Made by a program: the position numbers and the translations under genes. From Epithemia pelagica (lineage: Eukaryota; Bacillariophyta; Bacillariophyceae; Surirellales; Surirellaceae): a stretch of 64,000 bases of DNA. Under the pieces are notes generated by a model. It saw only the letters and a program-made list of their open reading frames with translations, did not search any database and was not told the DNA's origin. Of the stretch, positions 46,505 through 56,661 are shown piece by piece. The stretch lies in contig OX337242.1 of the NCBI GenBank assembly GCA_946965045.2, positions 1,488,001 through 1,552,000 on the forward strand, in the 5' to 3' direction. Each line of letters begins with the position of its first letter. The stretch's first letter is position 1.

Positions 46505-47215
46505 TCATTTTTCAATGTAGGTTTCGTCTTCTTCCAAACCTGGATGAATTTTATCCCAGCCCGCGCGACGTTTTGCTTCACTATCCTTTTTGCCATCTGG
46601 CTCGGCGGCATTCATATCCCCATCCGCAGCAGCAAGTCGACGTTCGAGAGCATCCAACTTCTCTGGCGCAAATTCACCTGCTGCAGCTCGTTCATGCAAT
46701 TCAGTCACAACTTCCTCAATCTGGAGCGTCAACTCAGCGCGAGTCCACGGATTTTCTGGCTTGCGAACAGTGAAATCATACCACGAGGGAATGTACTTGG
46801 CTCGGAATTCATCATCTCTCGCAATTTTACGTCCCAGCATGGGCATGTAGAGGAATGTGACAAAAAATACACTTGCCGCGGCCAAATAAAACTTGTTGAA
46901 ACCTTCTTCTCTTTTCTTCAATAACCCTTTCCGTAGTTTCTCCCGAGCATGATGATATTTCTCCATTTCGCTATTCGCTTTCATCAAGTACTCCATGCGT
47001 TCTTGATCACTTTTGAATTTCATTTTCGTAGCGGTGTTGCCAGACGATGAAGGCGAAGCGTTTTTGCTTGAGCTATGGCGCACTGACAACGTCGCGGGGA
47101 ATCTTGACCGCGGCGATGATTTCAGGTAGCATTCATATCGTTCGTTCCTAAACAAGGGACCCTTCATCAATGGCCTCCGGAGGAGGACGGAACGAAATCC
47201 ATGTAGTGACGACAT
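46505..47215 (-). CDS. Probable mitochondrial single-pass membrane protein, 236 aa
   Basis: ATG at 47215. Not recognised by family. The N-terminal 60 residues are Arg/Ser rich with no acidic residue run (FRSVLLRRPLMKGPLFRNER), like a mitochondrial presequence. A charged helix follows (DQERMEYLMKANSEMEKYHH), then one hydrophobic segment (FYLAAASVFFVTFLYMPML). The C-terminal part is acidic and helical (TLQIEEVVTELHERAAAGEF). This layout resembles an inner-membrane subunit or assembly factor, but no specific one can be named. Confidence 0.6.
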   Translation of the reverse strand: MSSLHGFRSVLLRRPLMKGPLFRNERYECYLKSSPRSRFPATLSVRHSSSKNASPSSSGNTATKMKFKSDQERMEYLMKANSEMEKYHHAREKLRKGLLKKREEGFNKFYLAAASVFFVTFLYMPMLGRKIARDDEFRAKYIPSWYDFTVRKPENPWTRAELTLQIEEVVTELHERAAAGEFAPEKLDALERRLAAADGDMNAAEPDGKKDSEAKRRAGWDKIHPGLEEDETYIEK

Positions 47216-47578
47216 TGTCCATTCAACTTAGGATTGTATAGGGTTCCACCAATTTTCTTTGTTGATGTGTGATCTGTTATGTTGTGCTGGTCGTTTCTGC
47301 AAAAATCTAACCTAAACAGGAAAGCAGGAGAGGTAATTCTCATCATAGCTTAGATCCAGACTTTATCACGACCTATGATTCTCGAATATCAGAGAACGAA
47401 AAGTTTCAAACTGGTCACACTATAGGCCGTTTCATCGTCTTGCTAGAGGGAATAGAGATTGACTTTACAAGAACTAAGAACTTGTTTGACAAAAGTTGAG
47501 CGGCGAGAGATGGGATGGGTTTTAGCAGGAGAGAACTTCGTCCAAAGAGTGAAGTCCCTGGTTTCGTGAGCTTCGTCA
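47216..47578. other. Intergenic region
   Basis: Upstream of the presumed mitochondrial protein gene and downstream of the next minus-strand gene. No ORF or repeat recognised. Confidence 0.45.
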
Positions 47579-48424
47579 CTATGCGTCATGTGTTTTCTTT
47601 GGTGATAGTGTTACAAAAGGTGGAAGTGAGCTGATCACCGCTATATGAAGCCAAATGTCATACCAGAAATGGCCACCAATGGCTTGATAGAATGTCTGGC
47701 ACTGGGTCAACTCGGCAATTCCCGTGAGTGTGGCCAGTAGAAACAGCCAACCCAGGGTTTTAGCAAAGAGTGGCGATTTCGTGAACAGGCCAGTGAAGCA
47801 ACTCAGAGGATGCGTTATGGCAAACAAGCCAGGCAAAATCCATTCCGTTCCCATACCCAAAGTAAGAACGGTAAGGACAGCTGCAAACCCAGCACTCAAA
47901 CTGACAACAGTTTGTAAAATGAGTTGACCCGTTTGTACAAACCCAAGGAATAGAATGAGCAGACAAAGTGCAAAGGTAAAAGCAGCGTAGAACACATGAC
48001 CAATGACCTGACTCCACCCATTTATCTCATTCTCTGGCTTATAGCAATCCAGACCAAGGTACAAGAATAAGTGAAGGAGACCATGGGCCAGAATAATGAA
48101 GCCAATGCCAACATAGTTGAGAGCAGTGATACCAATAGATTTAGCCTTTTCTTTTAGCTCCGGATGTCCCATGACAAAGACATAGAGTCCAACGACAACG
48201 AGAGTCATAACACAGTCGATATAGAATGCATACATGTGTGAGTTGTTAGGTTGATGGTCACATCCATTTGTATTTGTTGGGTCGGGGTGGGGAAGATTGG
48301 GACTGCTCCAAACGCAAAATCCAAACAATAAGCCTTCGGCAGAATTAGTAGTGGCTTTGTATAGGAACAAGGCAAGATACAAGACCGCAAAAACCGAGCC
48401 AACCATCCAGGAAGTGGAAAACAT
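47579..48424 (-). CDS. Unrecognised multi-pass membrane protein, 281 aa
   Basis: The first ATG is at 48424; a GTG three codons earlier is ignored. About seven hydrophobic segments, starting with a signal-like helix (SVFAVLYLALFLY), then a short Cys/Pro/Asn-rich loop (residues about 38-62), then helices through to a C-terminal helix near LHIAVISSLPPFVTL. His residues occur inside several helices (AHGLLHLFLYLG, IGHVFYAAF), which could bind metal or haem, but no family was recognised. It lies immediately next to the 48.6-kb mobile element. Confidence 0.65.
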   Translation of the reverse strand: MFSTSWMVGSVFAVLYLALFLYKATTNSAEGLLFGFCVWSSPNLPHPDPTNTNGCDHQPNNSHMYAFYIDCVMTLVVVGLYVFVMGHPELKEKAKSIGITALNYVGIGFIILAHGLLHLFLYLGLDCYKPENEINGWSQVIGHVFYAAFTFALCLLILFLGFVQTGQLILQTVVSLSAGFAAVLTVLTLGMGTEWILPGLFAITHPLSCFTGLFTKSPLFAKTLGWLFLLATLTGIAELTQCQTFYQAIGGHFWYDIWLHIAVISSLPPFVTLSPKKTHDA

Positions 48425-48565
48425 GATTCCCACACACCCAGAGGTTTCAATAGAAAGTCCAGCTTATCGAAGAATCGACGTGATCCTTGAATGATTGTTG
48501 AGTGTAATAGGAGTAAGAGTAAGATATAAGATGGATCTTCTCTAGGTAGTCATGTTTTCGGAGAG

Positions 48566-48873
48566 AGGTGAAAAAGGTGTGATTCGGGGTGTGGTTCGGG
48601 GTGTGGTTTCCGGGTTCCAAGGTGAGATTCAAGATAGCTATCTTAGAAAGTTAGCCTAGTTTTTACCATCTTAGCCGTCCATTCAATAAATAATTCACGA
48701 GAAATATTATTGCCTTTATTGCCCCATTTACTATAGAGACATTCAGTAGGTAAAAAGGTGTGATTCGGGATATCCTTATCCTTAATAATTTACTGAATCA
48801 CACCTTTTTCACCTCCAGCCCATCAAATGGTGAAAAAGGTGTGGTTCGGGGTGTGATTCGGGGTGTGATTCGG
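48566..48873. repeat. Cluster of terminal-motif copies at the left end
   Basis: Three more relatives of the terminal motif follow the left terminus: plus orientation at 48749-48769, minus at 48795-48813, plus at 48829-48873. The second and third form a hairpin (GGTAAAAAGGTGTGATTC with GAATCACACCTTTTTCACC). The segment 48562 to about 48817 could itself be a nested 256-bp MITE with the same ends. Confidence 0.8.
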
Positions 48874-49607
48874 AGAAATAGTTCTCCTCTACAACAACTC
48901 ATTACACTAATATAGTAATCCCTAGCGATATTCTACAAGATAGCGATAGTACAATATTCGGCGATTAGCGAGGATCGTACAAGCTGAGTTCAGACAGAAT
49001 GTTCCTGACGTAGCGCTCCAGTAGGAAATCTACGTAATCCGCGCGAGCCATCCCCTTAATATAGCCCTTCTATTTATGCCTCTACCGTTCTACCAAAAAT
49101 TGACCATGGTGAACGGTCCTTTTGACCGATCTCTTGCCAAATAGGAGACGGCTCCATGATCCCATGCTCTGAACCTCTTCTCCATTCATGGGTTGAGCAT
49201 GGAGAACGATGTCGGCGCTGCATTCGTTTTGTAGGTGTCGTTTTATCTAGTTGAAGGTGGTCGCCGCGCGATTTACTACGGCGACTCACGGCAAAACTTG
49301 GTGCAACCAATGCACCTCTATTGTAGAATCGAATGATAGAAGATAGAACAAAGACTATGAACACTTGTAGCGTTGTTCACGTCAAAAATTGATATTCTTC
49401 TCGTTAGATATATGGAACTTAGACTAGAAGTTGCGTCGTTCACAACAAAGATTGATGTTCTTTTCTTTGTTGTGACTCACACAGCCGTACCTGAACGCAA
49501 TGTATTGTACGGTAAACGTAACACAACTATAGAATTAGATCGTATTCATAGAGAATGAAGATCCTACTCAAATGATAATCATAAAACGCTGCTACATTGT
49601 TCACTAT
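48874..49607. other. Non-coding left part of the mobile element
   Basis: AT-rich with no credible ORF. Short near-repeats occur (a GTTCAC..CAAA.ATTGATxTTCTT motif at about 49375-49400 and 49438-49463). No RNA gene recognised. Confidence 0.4.
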
Positions 49608-50180
49608 CTAGGCTTGTTGATGATTAAAGAAGAGATTTTGAAGCGGGTGCTTGAGCATCATCGCACCAAGCGAAATGTTGAAGCGATCCATATCCTTGCT
49701 GCCCATGTAGATTGTAACGACCTGGGGTTCCATGCAGGCTTTAGGGTTGATGGAGCAGCGTGTGTAGAGGCGGATGCGTCCCATGGGAGGTCCGTTCTTG
49801 CTCGTCTTTCCAGAGACCTGGTCCAGGTGCGACAGAGCAATGAACCCAACTGGAACAACCAACGCTGGTTCCTCATGCTCGCTTGTTGCATCCCGGTCAA
49901 AGACTGCAATCCGTAGGTAGTCGGTCGCAAGCTCCCGCTGCACAAGCAGATGGCCACGGTCGACGATGTTGTGGCCAGTGTCCTTGTTTCTCGACATGGG
50001 CCCGATGAGCGCGCAAACATCGCTGGCATAAAAGCACGACTTGAACGGGAGACCAGCACCACCCTCACGGCCATCCTCTTCGTTGAACTCGAACTTCGTC
50101 CTCATGTTGGTCATCTTGTTTCTTCTTCCTTGCCTCTTCCTGTCGTCTCTGTTTGATTGTTCCATTGCACGGCGGGTCAT
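49608..50180 (-). CDS. Unrecognised 190-aa protein of the mobile element
   Basis: ATG at 50180, divergent from the protease gene with a ~170-bp shared upstream region containing the palindrome GGCGCGCGCC. The start is basic (RDDRKRQGRRNKM). The remainder looks globular with alternating hydrophobic strands (LRIAVFDRDATSEHEEPALV; VVPVGFIALSHLDQV; VVTIYMGSKDMDRFNI), loosely like a beta-rich domain. No family recognised. It could be element-encoded or captured. Confidence 0.5.
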   Translation of the reverse strand: MTRRAMEQSNRDDRKRQGRRNKMTNMRTKFEFNEEDGREGGAGLPFKSCFYASDVCALIGPMSRNKDTGHNIVDRGHLLVQRELATDYLRIAVFDRDATSEHEEPALVVPVGFIALSHLDQVSGKTSKNGPPMGRIRLYTRCSINPKACMEPQVVTIYMGSKDMDRFNISLGAMMLKHPLQNLFFNHQQA

Positions 50181-50351
50181 TCGGAAGTTGCTTCATGCTG
50201 CAAGTTGATTTTGTGGCGCGCGCCGATATTGTTCACGAATGAGCGCGGGGGGATTCCCTAGATGACACAAGAACGGAGAGCGGGCAACAATCAAACAAAC
50301 AAACACAACAATCAAACGAACGAATCCCTATTGTGTTCTCACTTTCCAACG

Positions 50352-53300
50352 ATGCGCCAGACGCGTAGTGCTACCAAACGAGCTGAGTCTGCGAAGAAGG
50401 AGCAGGAGGACTCCGCCGCAGCTCCCTCCACAACCGCATTTCCCTCCGACAAGGGAAACAAGGGAAACAAGGCAAACAAGAAAATGAAGACAAAGACGGC
50501 CGTGGACAACAAAACGTCGAAGAAGAAGAAGACGACGACGACGAAGTCTCCCGCTTCGACAAAGAAGCATGTGACCTTCAACCTTTAGGGTCCTTCGTCG
50601 TGGCACGAGCGCGCAAAACAGTGGCAACTCACCATTGGGGATGAAGATGGTATCCCAGTGTTCTTCGTCAGCAACAAGGACGTCGAATGCGCTAACCTGT
50701 CGGATATCGCGGCAGAGCTCCTTGCGATCGAGGCTGTCGGCAAAGAAGGTAAGTTTGATTGTTCATTGTTGGTTTTGAGTCTCCCTTTCTCACGACGCGC
50801 CCTCTGCTGCCACAGACACCAAACCCAACAGCAAGCCCGACAACAAGCCCAACAGCAAGCCCGAGAAGGAGATCAAGAAGGAGGACGACGTCGAGAACAA
50901 GACTCCAGAGTCTTATGTGACCCCGAAGAAAGTAACTTCTTCCCCGAAGGTGGCGTCTCGAGCTTTCGCACTGACCCCCTCCCAGAAGCATGCTTTCCAG
51001 CGTCGGATTGCTGAGGAACAGGTGAAGGAAAGTGGAGCGACAGACCCTCGCCAGACTTTGAATGAGTCGCTGGCATTGGGAGAAAACATCCCGTCGTCTC
51101 CTCCTTTGTTCTTTAGCAATCCTTCCCGTGCATACCGGACATCCATTGATTCGTATGCCGATGATGGATTTCTTCGAAAAACTCAACTTTTCATGTCTTT
51201 TCCAATGCGTGTAAGGAACTGGTGTCTGAATTTCCAAAAATTGCACCTTGGTTGCGTTGGTATTTACATCCTAAACGGGCACCAAGTTTTTTCCCGGCAA
51301 CTCAAACATTCAATGAAACAGAAAGAGGAAGGTTTGAAAAGCTGTCGACGTCAACTAATGCTCAAGAAAATCTTGGGAAACAATACCAACATTTGTTCAT
51401 GGACAAAAAGAGAAAATTGGGATTAAACGAAGCCATCCTTGCCGCATTCAAGTTTGTAAACAGCCTGGAATTTGACCGCAGAGCAGTGCAGAGGGGATTA
51501 AGTACAGAATATGCTCAATACCCTCGTCCGGCAAGCCCAAGAAAGAAAAAATGGGCCAAAAATGATGGTAGAGCACCTGATACAACCAAACAGTTGTTTC
51601 GCATCAATCAGAATGAGGCACGTAAACAAGATAATGACAAGACAACAAAACAAAGTACTGAACAAGGAAACCAGAAAACCAAGGAAGGGAGTGCTGCTAC
51701 TGATAACAATTATGATCAGACCATTCTTCCAACACCACCTCGAGAAACACTACGTGTCAATGACATGATTTATCATAGTCGCGTTGGTATTGATGTCGTC
51801 AAGGATTTACGAGTTGAACATCACCACAGTCGAATTGTCGAGATAAAGCCAATTCCCGAAAATCCATCTGATGATGATTCTGATGTCATTATTCTGGATT
51901 CGGGCCTTGGTCTGGAAAGTGATGCAGTCGTTTCAAAGAAACCCAAGTCTCGAGGCAAGTCTATAAAATACTTTACATTGATACCTGGGGTGGATGAGGG
52001 ACCAATCAGTCAGTATCCTGTTTTCCAGGCTGCCTCGCAGGCAGTAGCAGAAATGGAAAAGGAAGCAACCATATTTCCTTCCAAGGATAAATCAAGACCA
52101 TCAATGTTTCACGGTCCTTCTTGGGGTACAACAAATAAAGCTGTGAATACCTGCTCATTGGACTGTTTACTTGTATTGCTATATGCACCATATCATGCGG
52201 GACTCCTGAAAACTCCATACCCGGAGTTGACAGAAGAGTCAAGCTTCTTGTCAAGGACATATTCAAATTTGAGTGAAAATAAATATGATGACGCACGGAT
52301 TCCCTGGATAAATTTGTGTTTGAAAGAAGAAATTGAAGCTGCAAAGGAAACAGGACAGTTGAATATTCACGGGACGATGTCAAGGTTTCTTCGAATCTAT
52401 CCTGATACTAAAGAACCTCTCCTTGAGGAAAACATCGGAGGGAAAAGAACAGTTCATCCACTTCAGTTGACATTTCACATGTATCTTGAACACAAGATCT
52501 ACTGTGTCCGTAAAGATAAGTGTCCTAGACGACGTCACAACATTACCGTTCGAAGGCACAAGATTTTTATTGAACGTAACGAAACTGACATGTACTTTTG
52601 GCAACCCCTTGAAGATTCAATTGAAGGACGTTCCTTTGGAGGAGAATATTGTCGCTGTGGAAGCAGAGGTTCTGTCGATAAAGCAAGTGTAATTCGCTGG
52701 CCTCATACATTGATCATGGATACAGATCTTGAGGGTGGGAGCAAATATACAGACCTGTCCATTTTGGACCCAGAAATGGATATCGAAGATAAAACATTGG
52801 TTCTTCGTGGATGCATCATTTATGATCAGCAACGAGATCACTTCATGACATTGATCAAGTGTGAAGATGGATGGATGTCGTATGATGGACTACGTCATGA
52901 CCACAAATTCAAATTATACGACTCCCATCAATCCCAATCAATCATGGAAGGTTCAAAAAGCATAACAATGGTTACGTACAAAGTTTTGGACAGCAGTGTC
53001 AACCCAAGAAATGATTTTGTTGTCGAATGGGAAGACCTCTTTGATGTTGGCATACAGAATAATCAACTGTCACCAAGCCTTTTACCATCTAAGAGAACAA
53101 GGGAGCAAATGTTGGAAATCCATGACACATTGAAGAAAAAAGAGAAGAACATGACTGATTCTTTGAAACAACTATCAAAAGAGATTGAATCCTCCAGAAA
53201 GAAACATGCAGACGCAAAGGAGACTAATGATGGTGAAAACACCATGACCAGTATCCAACAAGACCTATCATCAGCAAAACCTTTGAGAAAGAATGAGCCA

Positions 53301-53606
53301 AGAAGTGCATCAAAAGAACGAATCCCCAAAGGTTTTTCTCTGCGTCAAAAGGTTCCCTCATGTGGAAGACGTGCAAGATGCGCAGGTTGTTTGAAGTTCA
53401 TTGAATACAAAGACTCTTGCATCCGACACAGGTACAGGAAGACAGAAAAGTTTACGTTCGATGATATTGACAATTACCACTGCCGAGCAACGTGTTTGTC
53501 GAAATTGGCAAAAGATCACCTCGGATCATTTTTGGAAAAGAAATGGGTTGAACAAGATGTGGTGCGTGTGGTGAAGGAAATTCAGCATTTGCACAAAAAA
53601 GAATAA
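50352..53606 (+). CDS. USP/USPL1-like cysteine protease with C-terminal zinc finger, on a mobile element (disrupted)
   Basis: Start MRQTRSATKRAES at 50352 (or 50262). An in-frame TAG at 50586-50588 is followed by more coding in the same frame. An intron lies at 50749-50815 (GTAAGT...CCACAG) and a frame change around 51170-51220. From there 53606 is reached without interruption. Protease evidence: NTCSLDCLLVLLY as the Cys box, RDHFMTLIKCEDGWMSYDGL as the His box with a following Asp, and zinc-ribbon-like CVRKDKC and YCRCGSRG between them, the order found in ubiquitin-specific proteases. A C-terminal finger is suggested by CAGCLKF and YHCRATCLSKLAKDH. The N-terminus is Lys-rich and probably nuclear. 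The stop and shift suggest this copy is decaying, or consensus errors. Confidence 0.65.
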
Positions 53607-54033
53607 ATGCAATAAGTGGCGATGTAGTGTGGGATAGCAAGAAAAGTGGGGACAAGTTGCATGTGAAAGAAAGAGCAGGAAAAGTGGGGACAAAACAACG
53701 TGTGAGTGTATGAAGCAGAGAGCGATGAGTGTATGGGGACGAACATCATGTGAAGGAAAAAGTGGGGACAAATAATCGTGAAAAATAAAAATTATAGTCC
53801 GTTCTCGTACTCTCGTAATAGGGCTGTACTCGATAATCATAGTCTAGTTCCTGATAAAGTAGATTACGGATCCCTGATGACATCTGCCCATATACTATGA
53901 TTTAGATCCATATCATGTTTATTAGATGACTGAATGTCTAACAACTTATCTAATATAAATTTATCCGAATCACACCAGGAATCGCGAACCACACCCTGAA
54001 CCACACTCCGAACCACACCTTTTTAGATCTCCC
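53607..54033. repeat. Right part of the element: GTGGGGACAA repeats and TIR
   Basis: Directly after the protease stop, AAAAGTGGGGACAA recurs at about 53640, 53687 and 53757 with a weaker TATGGGGACGAA near 53729. Then AT-rich DNA, and the right terminus (CGAATCACACC.. to CACACCTTTTTAGATCTCCC) from about 53969 to 54033. Confidence 0.75.
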
Positions 54034-54252
54034 CATGTTTTCGGTGGGGAAGCAATAAAAGCGATTCAAGGGTGAGATCGAATCGCTCGGTGGCTGACTC
54101 TGTTGGGTACGAGCACCTAATTATCACCCGCTTCTCTAGCTAGAGGTAGACGTAGAAGCAGATTTTGTGAGATGAAATGAGCAGCAAGCAAAAGATTGGA
54201 AGACGGTGGAAAAGACATGGACTTGGCTACTTCATTCAAGTATCAGACACAA

Positions 54253-55677
54253 CTAAACAATTCCTGGAATAAACCGGTACGGTACGAGTTGTTTGTAGGT
54301 TTGCCAATCGTCACCATACTTGGACTGGCACATTTGATCGTCTCTCATTGATCGATGCACCAGTAATATTGCAAAATAGATAGCATAAAAGTAAGGGACA
54401 ATAGATCCAAAGCCACATACCAAACACCAGGTTAGTCCCATGATCCAATCTCCGGTGTAGTTGATCTTTCGGGCCATACCCCACCAGCCAGATGTCAGCA
54501 GCTTGGTGCCCCGCTTTGTTTGTAGAAACTTCAAATGGGCAACTTTGGGATCATTGGGGTTGCACCGAAACATATTCTTTTCTCCATTAGCACCTCGGAA
54601 AATGGCATAACCCACAATGTGCAACAGTACAATACCAAAAAGAGCCATGTAGCTCAAATGGGGATCATGGTTGACCAAATACCGTGCTTGCAAGCTGTAC
54701 GTAAACGGTACCCATGCCAAATCGCCAAATAAAAGCATGAATCCAAATCCATCTGTGGTAATATCCATAGTGGTAAGAATGGCACGTTCTTGGTAGAGAG
54801 CGTCCCACACGTAAATGCCTTGAAACACATTGACCAGTAGCATGCTGCCCGTGACGTAACCCAGTTGTGCGTATTGTTGTCGAAGAGATGCCAAGTTAAG
54901 AAACATCCACCCGATGAGTCCAGGGCGCAACTCACAAAATTCCTTCCAATCAAAGGAAAAGATTCGTGGATTGAGTTCACGTCCCATGAAAAAGTCATAG
55001 GGTGGAATCCCTGAATTACCGCCATGGGCTAAAATCTTGTCTCCCACAAAGGAGTCCAAGTACAAGTAAACACTCAGCACCATGGTCAATCCAATGGTGA
55101 CCAATGCAATCTCCGAGAAATATTGATACAGCCAGTCCTCAATTGGGAAAGACGAAAATTGAATCGATTGGCTCCCTTCGTGCCAATACGGATAGGAAAA
55201 TTGTAACACAAATAGTGATACCCAGAACGCCAAATGGCCATTGATACGATAATCCAATCGATTATTGGGGTCTCCATGAACGGGAGCTCCTTCTACCAGC
55301 TCGCACGGCAGTAATCTTTCCAGAATAACTTGAAACAAGAACCAACCCACAACAATCATGGTGCATTGGCCCAACAAGCCCAGTGACATGTCATCGTCCT
55401 TGGAATCTGATGCACTATCACATGAGGGACACAGAACTGGACTTTTTACAATTCTATCCCAAAAGGAGCGACCGTCTGATGAAAAAACATCTTGTAGAGC
55501 ACTCAGATCAACGTACCCGACCCTCGACCAATGCGCCAAAAGCAACACTACAACTGGCAGCAATATCACATTCAAGCTTGTTCCGACTGGTCCGCCGAAC
55601 TCATACTCGAATTCCTTCTTATCAGACGATGGAGCCTTCGACCCTGTCTTGGCCAGTTTGCTATTGCTCTGCTCCAT
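54253..55677 (-). CDS. Sterol reductase of the ERG4/ERG24 family, 474 aa
   Basis: ATG at 55677. Polytopic ER membrane enzyme reducing a sterol double bond with NADPH. Family signatures: GREL-NPRIFSFDWKEFCELRPG in the middle, LLTSGWWGMARKINYTGDW near the C-terminus and HRSMRDDQMCQSKYGDDWQT, ending VPYRFIPGIV. About nine hydrophobic segments. GMARK-x-x-YTGDW resembles C-24(28) reductases (ERG4), while the end resembles C-14 and delta-7 reductases (ERG24, DHCR7), so the position reduced is left open. It acts in late sterol synthesis. Confidence 0.88.
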   Translation of the reverse strand: MEQSNSKLAKTGSKAPSSDKKEFEYEFGGPVGTSLNVILLPVVVLLLAHWSRVGYVDLSALQDVFSSDGRSFWDRIVKSPVLCPSCDSASDSKDDDMSLGLLGQCTMIVVGWFLFQVILERLLPCELVEGAPVHGDPNNRLDYRINGHLAFWVSLFVLQFSYPYWHEGSQSIQFSSFPIEDWLYQYFSEIALVTIGLTMVLSVYLYLDSFVGDKILAHGGNSGIPPYDFFMGRELNPRIFSFDWKEFCELRPGLIGWMFLNLASLRQQYAQLGYVTGSMLLVNVFQGIYVWDALYQERAILTTMDITTDGFGFMLLFGDLAWVPFTYSLQARYLVNHDPHLSYMALFGIVLLHIVGYAIFRGANGEKNMFRCNPNDPKVAHLKFLQTKRGTKLLTSGWWGMARKINYTGDWIMGLTWCLVCGFGSIVPYFYAIYFAILLVHRSMRDDQMCQSKYGDDWQTYKQLVPYRFIPGIV

Positions 55678-56124
55678 GGTGAAACCAATAATTGTTTAGA
55701 CATGGACTGGATAAGCAAGATCTGACCTGGATTTCAAAAGACGAAGGATGGCGTCATTAACGTGAACGACTGTTTCAAGTGCGGTAGCCGTGTCCCGTAA
55801 TGGCTGGCGGCACCGTAAACTACCTACTCCTAGGAGTAGTTGTAGAAATCAAGGCCAAGAACACGCCAAAAAAGTTGATCAACAGAGGCAAAAGAGGACC
55901 AAGCGTCCTGCCAATGCGCCATCGAAAAGTCTCATGATAATCAGATCGCGGAGTCCTGCCCGTATGGGAGGGGAGGGAAGAGAGGAGGGGAAGCAAAGGC
56001 GTTACTATGTGTTGATTGGCAGTTCTATACCTAGCACTTTCACAAGCTTGAAACAGTACTTCACACCGAGTCTCAAGCGATGAAATTCGTATATGTTGCA
56101 TTCTCTGCTATGTACAAGTCATTT
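55678..56124. other. Intergenic region
   Basis: Upstream of the sterol reductase gene and downstream of the next minus-strand gene. A small palindrome CTACTCCTAGGAGTAG lies near 55823. No credible ORF. Confidence 0.45.
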
Positions 56125-56661
56125 TCAAAAAGATGATATGAAACAAGAAGCTCCAGCGCAGGAGTCCGCCATGAGAAACGTGACATCGGTGGCCGCGGTG
56201 GCAAGAAGGTGATCATTTTCATTGTCTAAAGATGGATCTTCAGCGGTTGCTTCTATCGCTGTTGTTCTAAGTGGTCTCGCTTCTTTTCTTTGACGCAGTT
56301 GATTTGCCCTCGCCACCAACTGGGATTGGATTTCATCGTCAGACAGTAGCAACGCCGAAGATCTCCGAGCATATCTTCGACCAGTCTTCATATGACCATC
56401 ATTTACATCAACAGCATCTCCTCTCTTCCACGTAGTTCGCCGGTTCCGTCTAGGTTGATACATGAACGACGCAGTCAGTGCATCGTGAGCGCATACTGGC
56501 CTTGACTGTGGTTGGGCTACACAAGGCAGGTCCTGGGCTACAAAGCCTTCCACTCTAAGTGCTGTTTCCACCGGATGCCCAAACACACCTTCGCAAGATG
56601 GAATCGAAAGAACCAACACGGTAAACGGTAACAGCCTTGATCTTTTCCTTTGGATTGCCAT
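56125..56661 (-). CDS. Small secretory or plastid-targeted protein, 178 aa, unknown
   Basis: The frame is open to 56769; the ATG at 56661 is preferred because it opens with a basic n-region and hydrophobic core (RLLPFTVLVLSIPSCEG), a signal peptide. The likely cleavage site is not followed directly by Phe, so a plastid route is uncertain. The rest is Arg/Ser rich and then acidic, with a Gln/Arg helix (EIQSQLVARANQLRQRK). No domain recognised. The C-terminus is Cys/Ala/Ser rich (MADSCAGASCFISSF). Confidence 0.5.
   Translation of the reverse strand: MAIQRKRSRLLPFTVLVLSIPSCEGVFGHPVETALRVEGFVAQDLPCVAQPQSRPVCAHDALTASFMYQPRRNRRTTWKRGDAVDVNDGHMKTGRRYARRSSALLLSDDEIQSQLVARANQLRQRKEARPLRTTAIEATAEDPSLDNENDHLLATAATDVTFLMADSCAGASCFISSF

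Larger units (their letters stand above)
48562..54033. mobile_element. 5.47-kb DNA element with degenerate TIRs, carrying a USP-like protease gene
   Basis: The 11-bp direct repeat CATGTTTTCGG flanks the element (48551-48561 and 54034-54044). The termini are inverted: left AGAGAGGTGAAAAAGGTGTG, right (reverse complement) GGGAGATCTAAAAAGGTGTG. Both continue for about 50 bp as tandem GGTGTGRTTCGG units. Target duplications of 9-11 bp with a protease gene recall MULE elements, but no MULE-type transposase is visible. Inside are divergent genes at 49608-50180 (minus) and 50352-53606 (plus). Confidence 0.75.

Noticed and set aside
49074-49364. 96-codon minus-strand ORF in the 48.6-kb element
   Set aside because: Composition and lack of a good start give no support; it lies in AT-rich non-coding DNA.
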